64,000 nt of DNA from Natrinema thermotolerans DSM 11552 (GTDB lineage Archaea > Halobacteriota > Halobacteria > Halobacteriales > Natrialbaceae): positions 51,006 to 115,005 of the forward strand of contig AOIR01000005.1 in NCBI GenBank assembly GCA_000337115.1. Direction: 5' to 3'. The translations under genes and the position numbers were made by a program. The notes under the pieces are model-generated. The model saw only the letters and a program-made list of their open reading frames with translations. It searched no databases and had not been told where the DNA came from. Of this stretch, positions 53,166-61,670 are shown piece by piece; within the stretch, counting starts at the first letter, position 1; each line of letters begins with the position of its first letter.

Positions 53166-54056
53166 ATGAGTGCAGATAGGACGACGTTCGTCTATTCGGG
53201 AATCGAGCGATCGAACGGGCCGTTTCTGACGGATCACCGGTCGCTCGAGGCGATGCACGAGCGGATCGTCGCGGACATCGAGACGAGAGTCGACGAGGCG
53301 GATGCAAGCGGCGTCGTCGTGGCGATGAGCGGCGGGATCGATTCGACGGTAACGACGGCACTAGCGGTCGAAGCCGTCGGGGCCGAGAACGTTCTCGGAC
53401 TGGGACTGCCCTGTCACAAGACCGAGGCGACACACGTCAGTGATGCCCGTACCCTCGCGGAGGGGATGGGCATCGAGTTCGAGGAGATCCAGTTACGGCC
53501 GCTGCTCGAGGCCTTCGAGGAAACGGTCGCGGGCGGACTCGGGACCGCCGACGAGGGGGACGACGATCGGCCCCACGATATTGGCAACGCCGTCGCGCGG
53601 CTACGGATGGTCACCGCCTACTACGCCGCGAACTGCCAGTCACGGCTCGTGATCGGGACCGCGAACCGCTCGGAGCGGCTGCTGGGCTATTTCACCAAGT
53701 ACGGCGACGGCGCCGCCGACAGCTATCCGCTCGGCGACTGCTACAAGACGGAGGTTCGCGCGCTCGCGAAACACCTCGGCCTTCCCCGCCGGATCGTCAG
53801 CAAGGAGCCGACAGCGGGCTTTTGGGCCACCCAGACCGACGCCGGCGAACTCGGTGCGAGCTACGACGTCATCGATCCCCTGCTCGTCCGGCTGGTCGAC
53901 GAGGGTCGTCCGCTCGAGGAGGCAATGAAGGGGTTGCGGATCGACCGCGAGACCGCGGCCGACATCGCGTCGCTGTACGTCGCTACCGATCACAAGCGGG
54001 CGACGCCGCCGACGCCGGGACTCGCCGGTCGCGGTGACGACCGCTCGGCGGGCTGA
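53166..54056 (+). CDS. nadE: NH3-dependent NAD(+) synthetase
   Basis: This 296-aa enzyme has the ATP-pyrophosphatase P-loop SGGIDST at 55-61 and family landmarks RLVIGTANRSERLLGYFTKY, GDGAADSYPLGDCYKTEVRA and ATQTDAGELGASYDVIDPLL. It adenylates nicotinate adenine dinucleotide and amidates it with ammonia to NAD. There is no nitrilase-type glutaminase domain, so it uses ammonia. The 230-bp region upstream has TTTAAGG and CATATAGAAG at about 53096-53120, suggesting a leader of about 40 nt. Confidence 0.95.
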   Translation: MSADRTTFVYSGIERSNGPFLTDHRSLEAMHERIVADIETRVDEADASGVVVAMSGGIDSTVTTALAVEAVGAENVLGLGLPCHKTEATHVSDARTLAEGMGIEFEEIQLRPLLEAFEETVAGGLGTADEGDDDRPHDIGNAVARLRMVTAYYAANCQSRLVIGTANRSERLLGYFTKYGDGAADSYPLGDCYKTEVRALAKHLGLPRRIVSKEPTAGFWATQTDAGELGASYDVIDPLLVRLVDEGRPLEEAMKGLRIDRETAADIASLYVATDHKRATPPTPGLAGRGDDRSAG

Positions 54057-54088
54057 TCGCGCTCGGCGGTGACACAGTCCGCTGCGGT

Positions 54089-54502
54089 TCAGCGCTCGTC
54101 GTCGGTGCTGTACAGATCCGGATTCCGCCACCAGAACAGCCCCCACGAGAGCAGGAAACCGGCACCCATCGCGAGGACGTCGAGCAGGAACGGCGGCAGC
54201 CCCCGATCGACCAGCGCCACGAGGACGATCGCCGACCCGATCGCGGCCCCCGTGACGACGTAGAGGACATCGCCGACGATCCGCGCCCGCGAGTGTCGCC
54301 AGTAGCCTTGCCGATCCTCGTCGTACCAGACGCCGACGTAGATCAACACCGGCGACATGGTCGTGATGACCGTGATCGATCGGTACGCCTCGGGGAAGAC
54401 GGTCGGCACTAACACGACGAGATTGAGTAGGTTGGCGACCAGCGCCGCGAGAAACAGGCCGATCAACAGCCAGCCCCAGCGTGGGAGCCGCTCTTTGTCC
54501 AT
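54089..54502 (-). CDS. Small four-helix membrane protein
   Basis: The 137-aa product starts MDKERLPRWGWLLIGLFLAA and has four hydrophobic helices with short loops (SITVITTMSPVLIYVGVWYD; VLYVVTGAAIGSAIVLVALV; LLDVLAMGAGFLLSWGLFWW). The last segment ends RNPDLYSTDDER. No function is recognised. It converges with nadE and follows the winged-helix regulator in the same direction. ATG 54502 is used; a GTG five codons upstream is possible. Confidence 0.7.
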   Translation of the reverse strand: MDKERLPRWGWLLIGLFLAALVANLLNLVVLVPTVFPEAYRSITVITTMSPVLIYVGVWYDEDRQGYWRHSRARIVGDVLYVVTGAAIGSAIVLVALVDRGLPPFLLDVLAMGAGFLLSWGLFWWRNPDLYSTDDER

Positions 54503-54547
54503 ATCGGGGACGGTCACGGCTGGAAAATAAGACTGCCGTTTGACCGA

Positions 54548-54841
54548 TTACTCCGCGCAGCAGGCGTCCTTTTTCGGGGACTCCTCGACGCCGTTACCGT
54601 CGGCGGCGACCGGTTCCTCGAGCCGATAGAGGCTCTGACGGGCGTCAGCGAAGTAGATGTCCTCGTCGACGATCCCGATCTCCTCGAGGCGCTCGAGCGC
54701 GTACCGTACCGTCCGGGCCGAGAGCATCGATTCCTCGACGATCTGTTTCTGCGTCAGCGGCCCGTCGTACTCGAGAACCTTGAAGACGAGTTTCGCGCTC
54801 GGTGGCAAGTCTTCGATTTCCTCCCCGTCGGTCTCTGCCAT
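54548..54841 (-). CDS. Small winged-helix transcriptional regulator
   Basis: The 97-aa protein is essentially one winged helix: PPSAKLVFKVLEYDGPLTQK, QIVEESMLSARTVRYALERL as the recognition helix, and IGIVDEDIYFADARQSLYRL as the wing. It ends in KKDACCAE, whose two adjacent cysteines might sense metal or redox state. MarR/ArsR-like single-domain regulators of this size are frequent in haloarchaea. The target is unknown; the acyl-CoA ligase gene upstream on the same strand is a candidate. ATG 54841 is supported by an ideal TATA box 28 nt upstream. Confidence 0.82.
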   Translation of the reverse strand: MAETDGEEIEDLPPSAKLVFKVLEYDGPLTQKQIVEESMLSARTVRYALERLEEIGIVDEDIYFADARQSLYRLEEPVAADGNGVEESPKKDACCAE

Positions 54842-54863
54842 ATTACGATTCGAAAGGCCCCAG

Positions 54864-54874
54864 AAGTATAAAAG
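54864..54874 (-). promoter_or_regulatory. TATA box of the winged-helix regulator
   Basis: CTTTTATACTT on the minus strand is centred 28 nt upstream of the ATG at 54841. This is a textbook haloarchaeal core promoter for a leaderless mRNA. Confidence 0.7.
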
Positions 54875-55022
54875 TTGAGCCTTACCCTGGATCGAACCAC
54901 GATAGGATTCTATATATATCGCCGAGTAAAGTGCCCCGTGAGTCGCTACAGCGGATGATATGCGTGTCGTCACCGATCGATCGAAACGCGTCAAAAAAGA
55001 CGTGAATCAACGGGACGAGACG

Positions 55023-56633
55023 TTACCCCTCGCCGATCATTCGGTCCTCGTCGGCCCACTCCTGCTGGCGGAGTTCGTACTTCTGGGTCTTGCCGGTCGC
55101 AGTCTTGGGGAGTTCCTTGACGTACTCGACCCGGCGAACGACCTTGTAGCCCGCGAGTTGCTCGCGGGTGAACGCGGTCAGTTCTTCAGCCGAGACCGGC
55201 GGATCGGTCGGATCGCCGTTCGACGGCACGACGAAGGCCTTCGGCGTCTCGCCCCACTCGTCGCTCGGAGCCGGGATTACCGCCGCGTCCGCGACCGCCT
55301 CGTGATCGAACAGCGTGTCCTCGAGTTCGATGCTCGAGATGTTCTCCCCGCCGGAGATGATGATGTCTTTCTTCCGATCGCGGAGCGCGATCATGCCGTT
55401 CTCGTCGATCGTGGCGAGGTCACCGGTGTGGTAGTAGCCCTCGACGCGATCGTTGAAGGCTTCCTCTGTCGCCTCGGGCTTGTTCCAGTAGCGGTCCATG
55501 ATCTGGTTGCCCCGGACGACGACCTCGCCCAGCGTCTGATCGTCGCGGGGGACGTCGTTTCCATCCTCGTCGACGACGCGGACGTCGGTCCCGAGGACGC
55601 CCATGCCCTGCCGTTTCTTGATCTCGAAGCGGTTCCCATCGTCGATCAGCCGCTTCGCGTCGGAGATGGTGATCAGCGGTCCCGTCTCGGTCGCTCCGTA
55701 GAGGTGCTTGAGATACCAGCCGAAGCGGTCCTCGACGGCACGGATCGTCGCTTCCGGCGGTGCCGAGCCCGCGGTCGTGACCCGGACCGGATTCGCCCCC
55801 GTCATCTCGGGTTCGCCCTCGGTCTCGTAGTAATCGATCAACTGATTGAGTACCGCCGGGGCCGCACAGAGCAGGGAGACGTCCTCATCACGGATCGACG
55901 ACACGACGTCGTCGGCGTTGACCCCGCGCGTACAGACGTGGGTCGCGCCCATCCCGGTCACCGCGTAAATGTGGCCCCACCCGTTGACGTGGAACATCGG
56001 CAGCGTCCACAGGTAGGTGTCGTCGTCGGTGATCTCGTGATAGATCGACATCAGGTAGGCGTGGATCGTCTCCGTCCGATGGGTGCGACAGACCCCCTTC
56101 GGATCCCCCGTCGTCCCTGAGGTGTAGTTGATCGTAATGACCTCGTCTTCGGCCATCTCGGGGCGGTCATACTCCGGAGCCGTATCCTCGAGGACGGCGT
56201 CGAAGCTCTCCCAGTCGCCCTCGACAGCATCAGCGTCGTTCGTAATGAACGTCTCGGTCGGCACGTCGTCGCGGATCGCCTCGATCTTCTCGGCGTACTC
56301 GTAGTCGGCATAAATGGCGTCGACGCCCGCGTCCGAGAGGATGTACTCGTAGTCGTCGGGCTCGAGCCGGTAGTTCAGCGGCGTATGCACGGCACCGATC
56401 CCCATCGCGCCGTGGGCCGCCTCGAGGTGGTAGTGGGTATTCGGATCCAGCACGGCCACGCGGTCGCCCTTCTCGATCCCCCGGTCCTGCAGCGCCGCCG
56501 CGAAGCGATCGACTCGGTCGCCGAACTCGGCGTAGGTAAACCGTTCGCCGTCCGCCCCGACGATCGCCTCCTCGTCCCCGTAATGGGAACGGGCCTGCTC
56601 GAGAAAGTCCGTGACAATGAGTGGCGTTTCCAT
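55023..56633 (-). CDS. AMP-forming acyl-CoA ligase (fatty-acid type), copy 2
   Basis: This 536-aa paralog of the ligase at 23498 keeps all adenylation motifs (NYTSGTTGDPKGV, YGATETGPL, YYHTGD, DRKKDIIISGGENIS and the C-terminal lysine in TATGKTQKYELR). The two proteins look about 80% identical overall and share a 62-bp block of identical DNA (55204-55265 here). Differences cluster in the middle (about 180-340), which lines the acyl pocket, so substrate range may differ. It has its own promoter with a palindromic TATA element. Confidence 0.9.
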   Translation of the reverse strand: METPLIVTDFLEQARSHYGDEEAIVGADGERFTYAEFGDRVDRFAAALQDRGIEKGDRVAVLDPNTHYHLEAAHGAMGIGAVHTPLNYRLEPDDYEYILSDAGVDAIYADYEYAEKIEAIRDDVPTETFITNDADAVEGDWESFDAVLEDTAPEYDRPEMAEDEVITINYTSGTTGDPKGVCRTHRTETIHAYLMSIYHEITDDDTYLWTLPMFHVNGWGHIYAVTGMGATHVCTRGVNADDVVSSIRDEDVSLLCAAPAVLNQLIDYYETEGEPEMTGANPVRVTTAGSAPPEATIRAVEDRFGWYLKHLYGATETGPLITISDAKRLIDDGNRFEIKKRQGMGVLGTDVRVVDEDGNDVPRDDQTLGEVVVRGNQIMDRYWNKPEATEEAFNDRVEGYYHTGDLATIDENGMIALRDRKKDIIISGGENISSIELEDTLFDHEAVADAAVIPAPSDEWGETPKAFVVPSNGDPTDPPVSAEELTAFTREQLAGYKVVRRVEYVKELPKTATGKTQKYELRQQEWADEDRMIGEG

Positions 56634-56656
56634 ACGGATCAAATTTTGCAGAACGG

Positions 56657-56666
56657 CCATATATGG
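56657..56666 (-). promoter_or_regulatory. Palindromic TATA element before acyl-CoA ligase 2
   Basis: CCATATATGG is a perfect 10-bp palindrome centred 28 nt upstream of the ATG at 56633. It serves as TATA box by position and, being symmetric, might also bind a dimeric repressor. Confidence 0.6.
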
Positions 56667-56814
56667 ATTTCGTTTATGATCAATAGGGAGGAATTCGGTT
56701 CAGATACAGAATCGGTGTCGGACCGAAAACGTTCGGTCGTATGCAAACGGTAGCCAGTTCGATGCGACGGCGCGATAAGAACAGCGACACCGTCACGACG
56801 AAACGGTGGGATCC

Positions 56815-57999
56815 TCAGAGCTGTTCCCAGACCTCTTCATCGTCCTCGAACCCGTCCGGGTCGTCGGGCGCGGCGAACTCGTTGCTCGTGTCGAGTTCCG
56901 ACAGATCCTGCGTGGGGAGGTCGCCGTCGCCGTCGATGACGGCCGGACTCGCCTCCAGGTCCATCTCCGGCCACGCAGTCTCCTCCCAGAGCCCGCGGTC
57001 GCTGTAGTAGTAGACCACTCCGTCGTTGACCACCGCGAACAGTCCGCGCTGGGTGTCGTGAACGACGCGCTCGTTCGTGTCGATCGCGACGTCGACGACG
57101 TCCTCGAGCGTATCGAGCGAGACGTGGTAGTCGCCGATCCACATCGGGATCGATCCCCGCGAGATCCACTCGGCGTACCGCCGTTCGTGAAGCGCCCGGC
57201 GGGCGGCCTCGATGTCGCCCGACGAGCGGCGCACGACCAGTGCCGCGCCGGCGAGCGACAGCGTCCCCAGCAGCGACAGGCCGCCGATCATCGCCGGACT
57301 GCGGGACGTGGTCGTCCGCTCGGTCCCGCTGCGGTAGCGGTGTGGCGTCGACTCCGACAGCTCGCCCTCGAGCCAGTAGGCCTCGTCGGTGATCGTCATC
57401 GGGGCAGTGGTCGTGAGCGTCCCCTGATGGGTTCCGGTATCGTACTCGGTGCGAAGCACTACGGCCAGTTCGACCGATCCGATCCCGCCGAGTTCGCGCT
57501 CGAGTTGGCGCTGTTGTCGGCGGTAGGATTCGACGTCGATCGTCGCGTTCGACGTGGCGACGCCGTTCTCGACCGACGGCGACTCGCGCAATACCGTCGT
57601 CGTCTCGTTCCAGAACGGAGAGCCGTCACGGGTCGCCTGGAAGCGCAGTCCCAGTTCGTGTGTCACGTCCCCCGACTCGACGGGGGCCCCGCCGGTCTCG
57701 TTTCGTAGTCGGGTTTCGGCCTCGAGCGTCAGCTCCGGTGTCGCGTTCAGCAGGTAGACGGCACTGTCCGAGAGCCGCTGGCCCTCCATCCACAGCGTCC
57801 CGCTCTCGGTGACGACGGCGCTGGTACTCCCGTCGGTCGTCACGCGTTCCTCGGTGTACTGTGGGGCGGTCGTCGTGTCCGGATTAGCGACGGCCCACCC
57901 CGTCGCGGCGATCGACAGCACGCCGACCGCGATCAGTGCGATCACGATGGTCCGACCGTGCTTGGCCAACAGCAACTCGAGACGCGGGTTATCGGTCAT
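56815..57999 (-). CDS. DUF5305-like membrane protein of the surface module
   Basis: The 394-aa protein has a membrane helix near the N-terminus (GRTIVIALIAVGVLSIAATG), an outside domain of about 200 residues with many Thr/Ser and paired strands (VVTESGTLWMEGQRLSDSAV ... GTHQGTLTTTAPMTITDEAY), and a second helix (MIGGLSLLGTLSLAGAALVV). A cytoplasmic domain (YAEWISRGSIPMWIGDYHVS) and an acidic tail follow. From memory this is the haloarchaeal DUF5305 family, often found next to a signal peptidase as here. Function unknown; a role in assembling or anchoring exported proteins is inferred from neighbours. Confidence 0.78.
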   Translation of the reverse strand: MTDNPRLELLLAKHGRTIVIALIAVGVLSIAATGWAVANPDTTTAPQYTEERVTTDGSTSAVVTESGTLWMEGQRLSDSAVYLLNATPELTLEAETRLRNETGGAPVESGDVTHELGLRFQATRDGSPFWNETTTVLRESPSVENGVATSNATIDVESYRRQQRQLERELGGIGSVELAVVLRTEYDTGTHQGTLTTTAPMTITDEAYWLEGELSESTPHRYRSGTERTTTSRSPAMIGGLSLLGTLSLAGAALVVRRSSGDIEAARRALHERRYAEWISRGSIPMWIGDYHVSLDTLEDVVDVAIDTNERVVHDTQRGLFAVVNDGVVYYYSDRGLWEETAWPEMDLEASPAVIDGDGDLPTQDLSELDTSNEFAAPDDPDGFEDDEEVWEQL

Positions 58000-58161
58000 C
58001 CCTGTGTCCCCCGGTGTCCCGGCCGGCCAGTCGACCACTCGGCTCCGTACGAGCCGATCGGGGTCGAACTGGTCGGCCTTCGGGACAATACATGACTAAG
58101 TGAAAGAAACAGACCATTATAAGGATAGTGGCCTTTCCGTGGTATTTGCAACAACGAAACG

Positions 58162-59340
58162 TTATTTCCAATCACGGAACCATCGCCGAGCGCGACGCTT
58201 GAGACGGGTCGACAGCGGGACGTGACTCCCCGCAGACCGAACTCGGATGTCGTCGCTGCCGAACAGCAGCAGTACGATCGCGACCGCGATCCCGACGATG
58301 ACGACGTTGACCGCCGCGATGGCCGCGAGCGGATGGAGGCCGTGGAGCCAGAGCAGTACCGATGGTGGCAACACGGCGAGATACCGGTACTCGCCGAGGT
58401 GACGCGTGTACTCGCCCGTCTGCTCGGGTGCCGACAGCGTTACCGTCGCCTCCCCGCTGTCACGAATCCCGATCGTCTGCGACCGCGGCTCGACGCCGAT
58501 CCCGCCGCTCTCGGGCTCGTGGGCGACCACGATCGGCAGGTAGCCGGCGTTGTCGATCGTCCGGGTCAGTTCCGACGTTTCGCCGGGCGCGACGATCTGT
58601 GGATCGTCGGTGGGCGACTCGGAACTGATGAGACCGTACTCGGTGGTGCCCGACGGAACGACCATCGCCGCAGTCGCGAAGGTCACGAACACGAGCAAGA
58701 CGAGCCCCAGCGCCGTCCAGAACGCGATCACGTTCTCCCGCGAGCGGGACCGGCTCGTCTCGCGGCGGCCCGGCCCGAGCCGCTCGAGGAGGGTCCCGAA
58801 CCCGAGCATCGCGACCCCGACCCCGACCAGCAAGGCACCGAGCCCGTTCGAGGAGCCGGTCGTCACGCCGAACACCGACGTGACCGTCTCGACGCCGCTC
58901 TGGACGGCGCTCTGGAATCCCATGATCGCGGTACCCAGATGCGGGATCGTCACGACCTTCCCGTTGACTTGCCAGGCTTCGGCGACGATCTGTCCCTCCG
59001 TGACGTGGGGTTCGCCGCCGTCCTGATCGGTAAAGGGGTTGGCGTCCCCTTTCGTGACGTACCCTTCTTCAGTCTCGTCGACGACGCGGTGGGTCGTCAG
59101 CCCGCCGCCGTTGAGATCCCGTGCCTGAAACACGACCACGTCCCCCTCCTCGACCGGGCCAGTCACGACGCTGGGCACGGCGACGAAGCCGTCGCCGGCG
59201 TCGATTTCCGGCTCCATACTGCCGGTCGCGACGTAGCCGAGCAGGATCGGCTGGCCCAGCAGCTGGCCGACCACCAGCAGGATGACGACCAGCGCGAGGA
59301 GGGCTCCGAGCCCCCGCGTGACGAGCGTCGAGTTTGTCAT
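58162..59340 (-). CDS. ER-type signal peptidase I with long C-terminal extension
   Basis: The 392-aa protein starts with a membrane helix (LGALLALVVILLVVGQLLGQ) followed by the catalytic motif GSMEP (S41) and HRVV (H84), the Ser-His pair of the Sec11/SipW class. The peptidase domain ends near 140. Two more helices and a Ser/Thr-rich outer domain follow (about 240-330, ELTRTIDNAGYLPIVVAHEP), then a last helix and a basic tail (KRRARRWFRDWK). This is over twice the usual archaeal length. Its place between a TasA-like secreted protein and DUF5305 suggests a dedicated processing enzyme. Confidence 0.88.
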   Translation of the reverse strand: MTNSTLVTRGLGALLALVVILLVVGQLLGQPILLGYVATGSMEPEIDAGDGFVAVPSVVTGPVEEGDVVVFQARDLNGGGLTTHRVVDETEEGYVTKGDANPFTDQDGGEPHVTEGQIVAEAWQVNGKVVTIPHLGTAIMGFQSAVQSGVETVTSVFGVTTGSSNGLGALLVGVGVAMLGFGTLLERLGPGRRETSRSRSRENVIAFWTALGLVLLVFVTFATAAMVVPSGTTEYGLISSESPTDDPQIVAPGETSELTRTIDNAGYLPIVVAHEPESGGIGVEPRSQTIGIRDSGEATVTLSAPEQTGEYTRHLGEYRYLAVLPPSVLLWLHGLHPLAAIAAVNVVIVGIAVAIVLLLFGSDDIRVRSAGSHVPLSTRLKRRARRWFRDWK

Positions 59341-59451
59341 CGGTGAGTGACGGTCATCGGTAGCAGACGCCTCGATCCAAGTATATGTCCGGTGAAGTAT
59401 AAAACTCGCGAGAGTCGTCGAGTCGCGCTCGCGGCGGCTCGAGTTCGCGAC

Positions 59452-60597
59452 CTACCGGACGAACGACCAGCGCCGGTTCGCAGCGATCGCCAGGAACAGC
59501 AATCCGGCCGTCGCCGGCGGCGCGAGCGCCGCCGTCGTCATCGGCGACAGTTCGCGGTTCCGGATGTCGAACCCGGCCCGCTCCTCGACGGTTACCGTCC
59601 CCGCGTCGACGCCGCTGACCGCGATCGCGTAGGTTCCCGGCTCGTCGAACGACCGCCGGAAGGAGACCGTCCGCTCGCCGTTGGCCGGGATCGAGACGGT
59701 TCGGGTATCGACGACGATCCCGTCGACCGACAGCTCGAGCGTGCGCTCGATCCGCCTGTCGGACGGGTTTCGAACCGTCGCCCGGACGTCCGCGGTCTCG
59801 CCGGCGGTGATCGTGGCGTCGTCGATGGTGGCGCTCGAGACCTCGAGCTGCGGGCCCGCGACGGTCACGGACTGGTACCCGACCCCCTCGATCCCGACCT
59901 CGTACGTGCCGGGCCACTCCATGCGCCGCTCGAAGCTGACCGTTTGTTTCTCGCCCGACGAGAGGGCGACCGTCCGCTGGTCGACGACGGTCCCGTCGAC
60001 CGTCAGCCGGGCCGTTTCCACTCCCCACCCGTCACCGTCGTTTCGGTAGGTCGCGTTGACGGTCACTGTCTCGCCCGCCTCGACGGTCGTCGGCGAGACG
60101 CTGACGGTCGAACCGCGGATATCGGACTCGGTTTCGTCCTCGTCCTCGTACTGCGCGACGACCGTGAACGTCTCCGTCCCGCTGACCGCCTCGTGCGTGT
60201 CGACCGCGACGCCAATGCTGGTCCTCGAGCCCGGCATCGGCGTGAGCGGGCGCGATTTACTGATCGTCGCGCTCGGATCACCGTCCCGGTAGAAGGAGAG
60301 GCCAGGAACGTCGTTCTCGATCCAGAGGCGTTCGACGTCGTCGACAGTGACCGAGATCGTGAAGACGTTGTCCGCGCGGGTTATCGCGCGATCGTTGAGT
60401 TTCTTAAGGTTGAGCCGGAGTTCACCATCCTGAACTGAAGCATACCGGGCGTCAGTCAGCTCGAGGACTACGTTACTGCTCGCCTGATCCTCACCCAACG
60501 TGAGTGCCGCAGTCGGGACTATGAATGCAGAAGAAAAACAGATCACTGCGATGCCGATTAGGATTTCAGTTGATATCAGTTGGACAGAGGTATTCAT
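59452..60597 (-). CDS. Membrane-anchored surface protein: TasA-like domain plus CARDB repeats
   Basis: The 381-aa protein has an N-terminal signal helix (EILIGIAVICFSSAFIVPTA). A domain of about 120 residues (ADNVFTISVTVDDVERLWIE ... TETFTVVAQYED) resembles the C-terminal part of DUF1102/TasA-like proteins. Two CARDB-type Ig-like repeats follow (VEAGETVTVNATYRNDGDGW and ITAGETADVRATVRNPSDRR), then a C-terminal membrane helix (TTAALAPPATAGLLFLAIAA) with a short basic tail. It should sit anchored on the cell surface. The resemblance to TasA-like domains is by eye and needs profile searches. Confidence 0.75.
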   Translation of the reverse strand: MNTSVQLISTEILIGIAVICFSSAFIVPTAALTLGEDQASSNVVLELTDARYASVQDGELRLNLKKLNDRAITRADNVFTISVTVDDVERLWIENDVPGLSFYRDGDPSATISKSRPLTPMPGSRTSIGVAVDTHEAVSGTETFTVVAQYEDEDETESDIRGSTVSVSPTTVEAGETVTVNATYRNDGDGWGVETARLTVDGTVVDQRTVALSSGEKQTVSFERRMEWPGTYEVGIEGVGYQSVTVAGPQLEVSSATIDDATITAGETADVRATVRNPSDRRIERTLELSVDGIVVDTRTVSIPANGERTVSFRRSFDEPGTYAIAVSGVDAGTVTVEERAGFDIRNRELSPMTTAALAPPATAGLLFLAIAANRRWSFVR

Positions 60598-60662
60598 ATA
60601 TTCTTCTCCGTTTGTGCGTCTTCTCGAGGTGAGATATCGATACCTGTCGTCGGTTAGGAATT

Positions 60663-61220
60663 TTAGTTTGCTACCAACGTCAGATCCTCAGTACTCGTAC
60701 CAGTTTCAGTGGTCTCGCTACCTGTTCTCACAGCCACATTTACATCGACCGTTTCAGAAGTATCAGCAAGTGTTGCTGACCCATTACTACTGCTGGCAAG
60801 TGTAAACTGGGCTTCAGCTATAACGTTATCATTGCTGTCCGTTTCGACAATGATAGTAGTTTGATCAGTTTGATCAATTCCGGTAGTAGTTTTGTCGTCG
60901 AATCCAACAGTTATCGAAGGGTTACTGGTATCCGCAGAATTATTTGAAAGAGTGAGAACACTGTTAACGGTAGTCACTGCATCATCGTTGAAACCATTGG
61001 AATCACCACCAAGATCAATACTGACTGCATTCTCGCTGCTCGCACCGTCAGTCGCGTAGGTTCCATCCACGCTAATGCCGAGATATGCACTGTCATCACC
61101 GGCAGTATTGACCGACACGGTCCGATCTGCCTGCACACTACTAAACGCGCCCGTTCCGAGCGCGGCGCCGCCGCCAGCGACGATCGTACCCAATCCAACT
61201 AACACGTTGCGTCGATTCAT
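60663..61220 (-). CDS. DUF1102 secreted protein, TasA/camelysin-like filament candidate
   Basis: The 185-aa protein begins MNRRNVLVGLGTIVAGGGAA and continues LGTGAFSSVQADRTVSV. This pattern (hydrophobic stretch, then GTGAFSS just after it) echoes the SipW-dependent signal (GTxAxFSD) of bacterial TasA and camelysin. The mature part is a Ser/Thr/Asn/Asp-rich beta protein ending in STEDLTLVAN. Base composition is clearly lower in GC than the neighbours. It is the first of four co-directional genes with a signal peptidase third. ATG 61220 and ATG 61226 are both possible; a GGAG lies 9 nt before the latter. Confidence 0.78.
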   Translation of the reverse strand: MNRRNVLVGLGTIVAGGGAALGTGAFSSVQADRTVSVNTAGDDSAYLGISVDGTYATDGASSENAVSIDLGGDSNGFNDDAVTTVNSVLTLSNNSADTSNPSITVGFDDKTTTGIDQTDQTTIIVETDSNDNVIAEAQFTLASSSNGSATLADTSETVDVNVAVRTGSETTETGTSTEDLTLVAN

Positions 61221-61226
61221 TCTCAT

Positions 61227-61670
61227 GATTATGGTCTCCGTTCCGCGCCCCAGCACCACCCTGTGAGGGGTGCCGGAACGCAGTTCCTACTCCCGTCTAT
61301 GAACGTCACCCACTTTGTATTGAGTATCCAGAACGGGCGCAAGACCGGCCATACGATGGTTCAAGGCCGTCTTGAACACAGGTAGCAGCCACTCGAGACC
61401 AACAAGTGCCGCCTGAAACATCACAATCAGCCCCGAATGTGACGTGGCTCGTCACCGATATCGAGACTGCACATCTCCGCCAAGCAGGACCCACTTCGCT
61501 CGAGATTACTGAGAGAACGCTCAGTCCCGTTTACTTCGGATTTCAACGATCGGTTGGTGCCGCTCGACAGCACTCAAGATGTACTTGTAACTCCTCCCCA
61601 GGTTACGATATTTCAACGACGATGCGCATTTTTATAGTAGGAAAGTAGTTACTGAGTAAGAGATTCAGTA
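61227..61670. other. Divergent intergenic region, low GC, no supported gene
   Basis: The 444 bp separate the DUF1102 gene (minus) from the long pilin-like protein (plus). There is one perfect hairpin, GTTCAAG-GCCGT-CTTGAAC at 61359-61377, and only short frames on both strands, none with a recognisable product. A TATA box TTTATAG at 61630-61636 serves the plus-strand gene, giving a leader of roughly 10 nt. The region may hold decayed insertion DNA, but I cannot identify it. Confidence 0.5.

Noticed and set aside
54880-54960. tRNA-like T-loop (GGTTCGATCC) on the minus strand
   Set aside because: No acceptor, D or anticodon stems can be built around it and there is no CCA-compatible 3' end. It is probably chance in the promoter region of the winged-helix gene.
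61306-61494. Short minus-strand frame (62 codons) between the DUF1102 gene and the pilin-like gene
   Set aside because: It has a Cys/Ser/Arg-rich composition without domain or promoter. It could be decayed transposase DNA, but nothing supports calling a gene.
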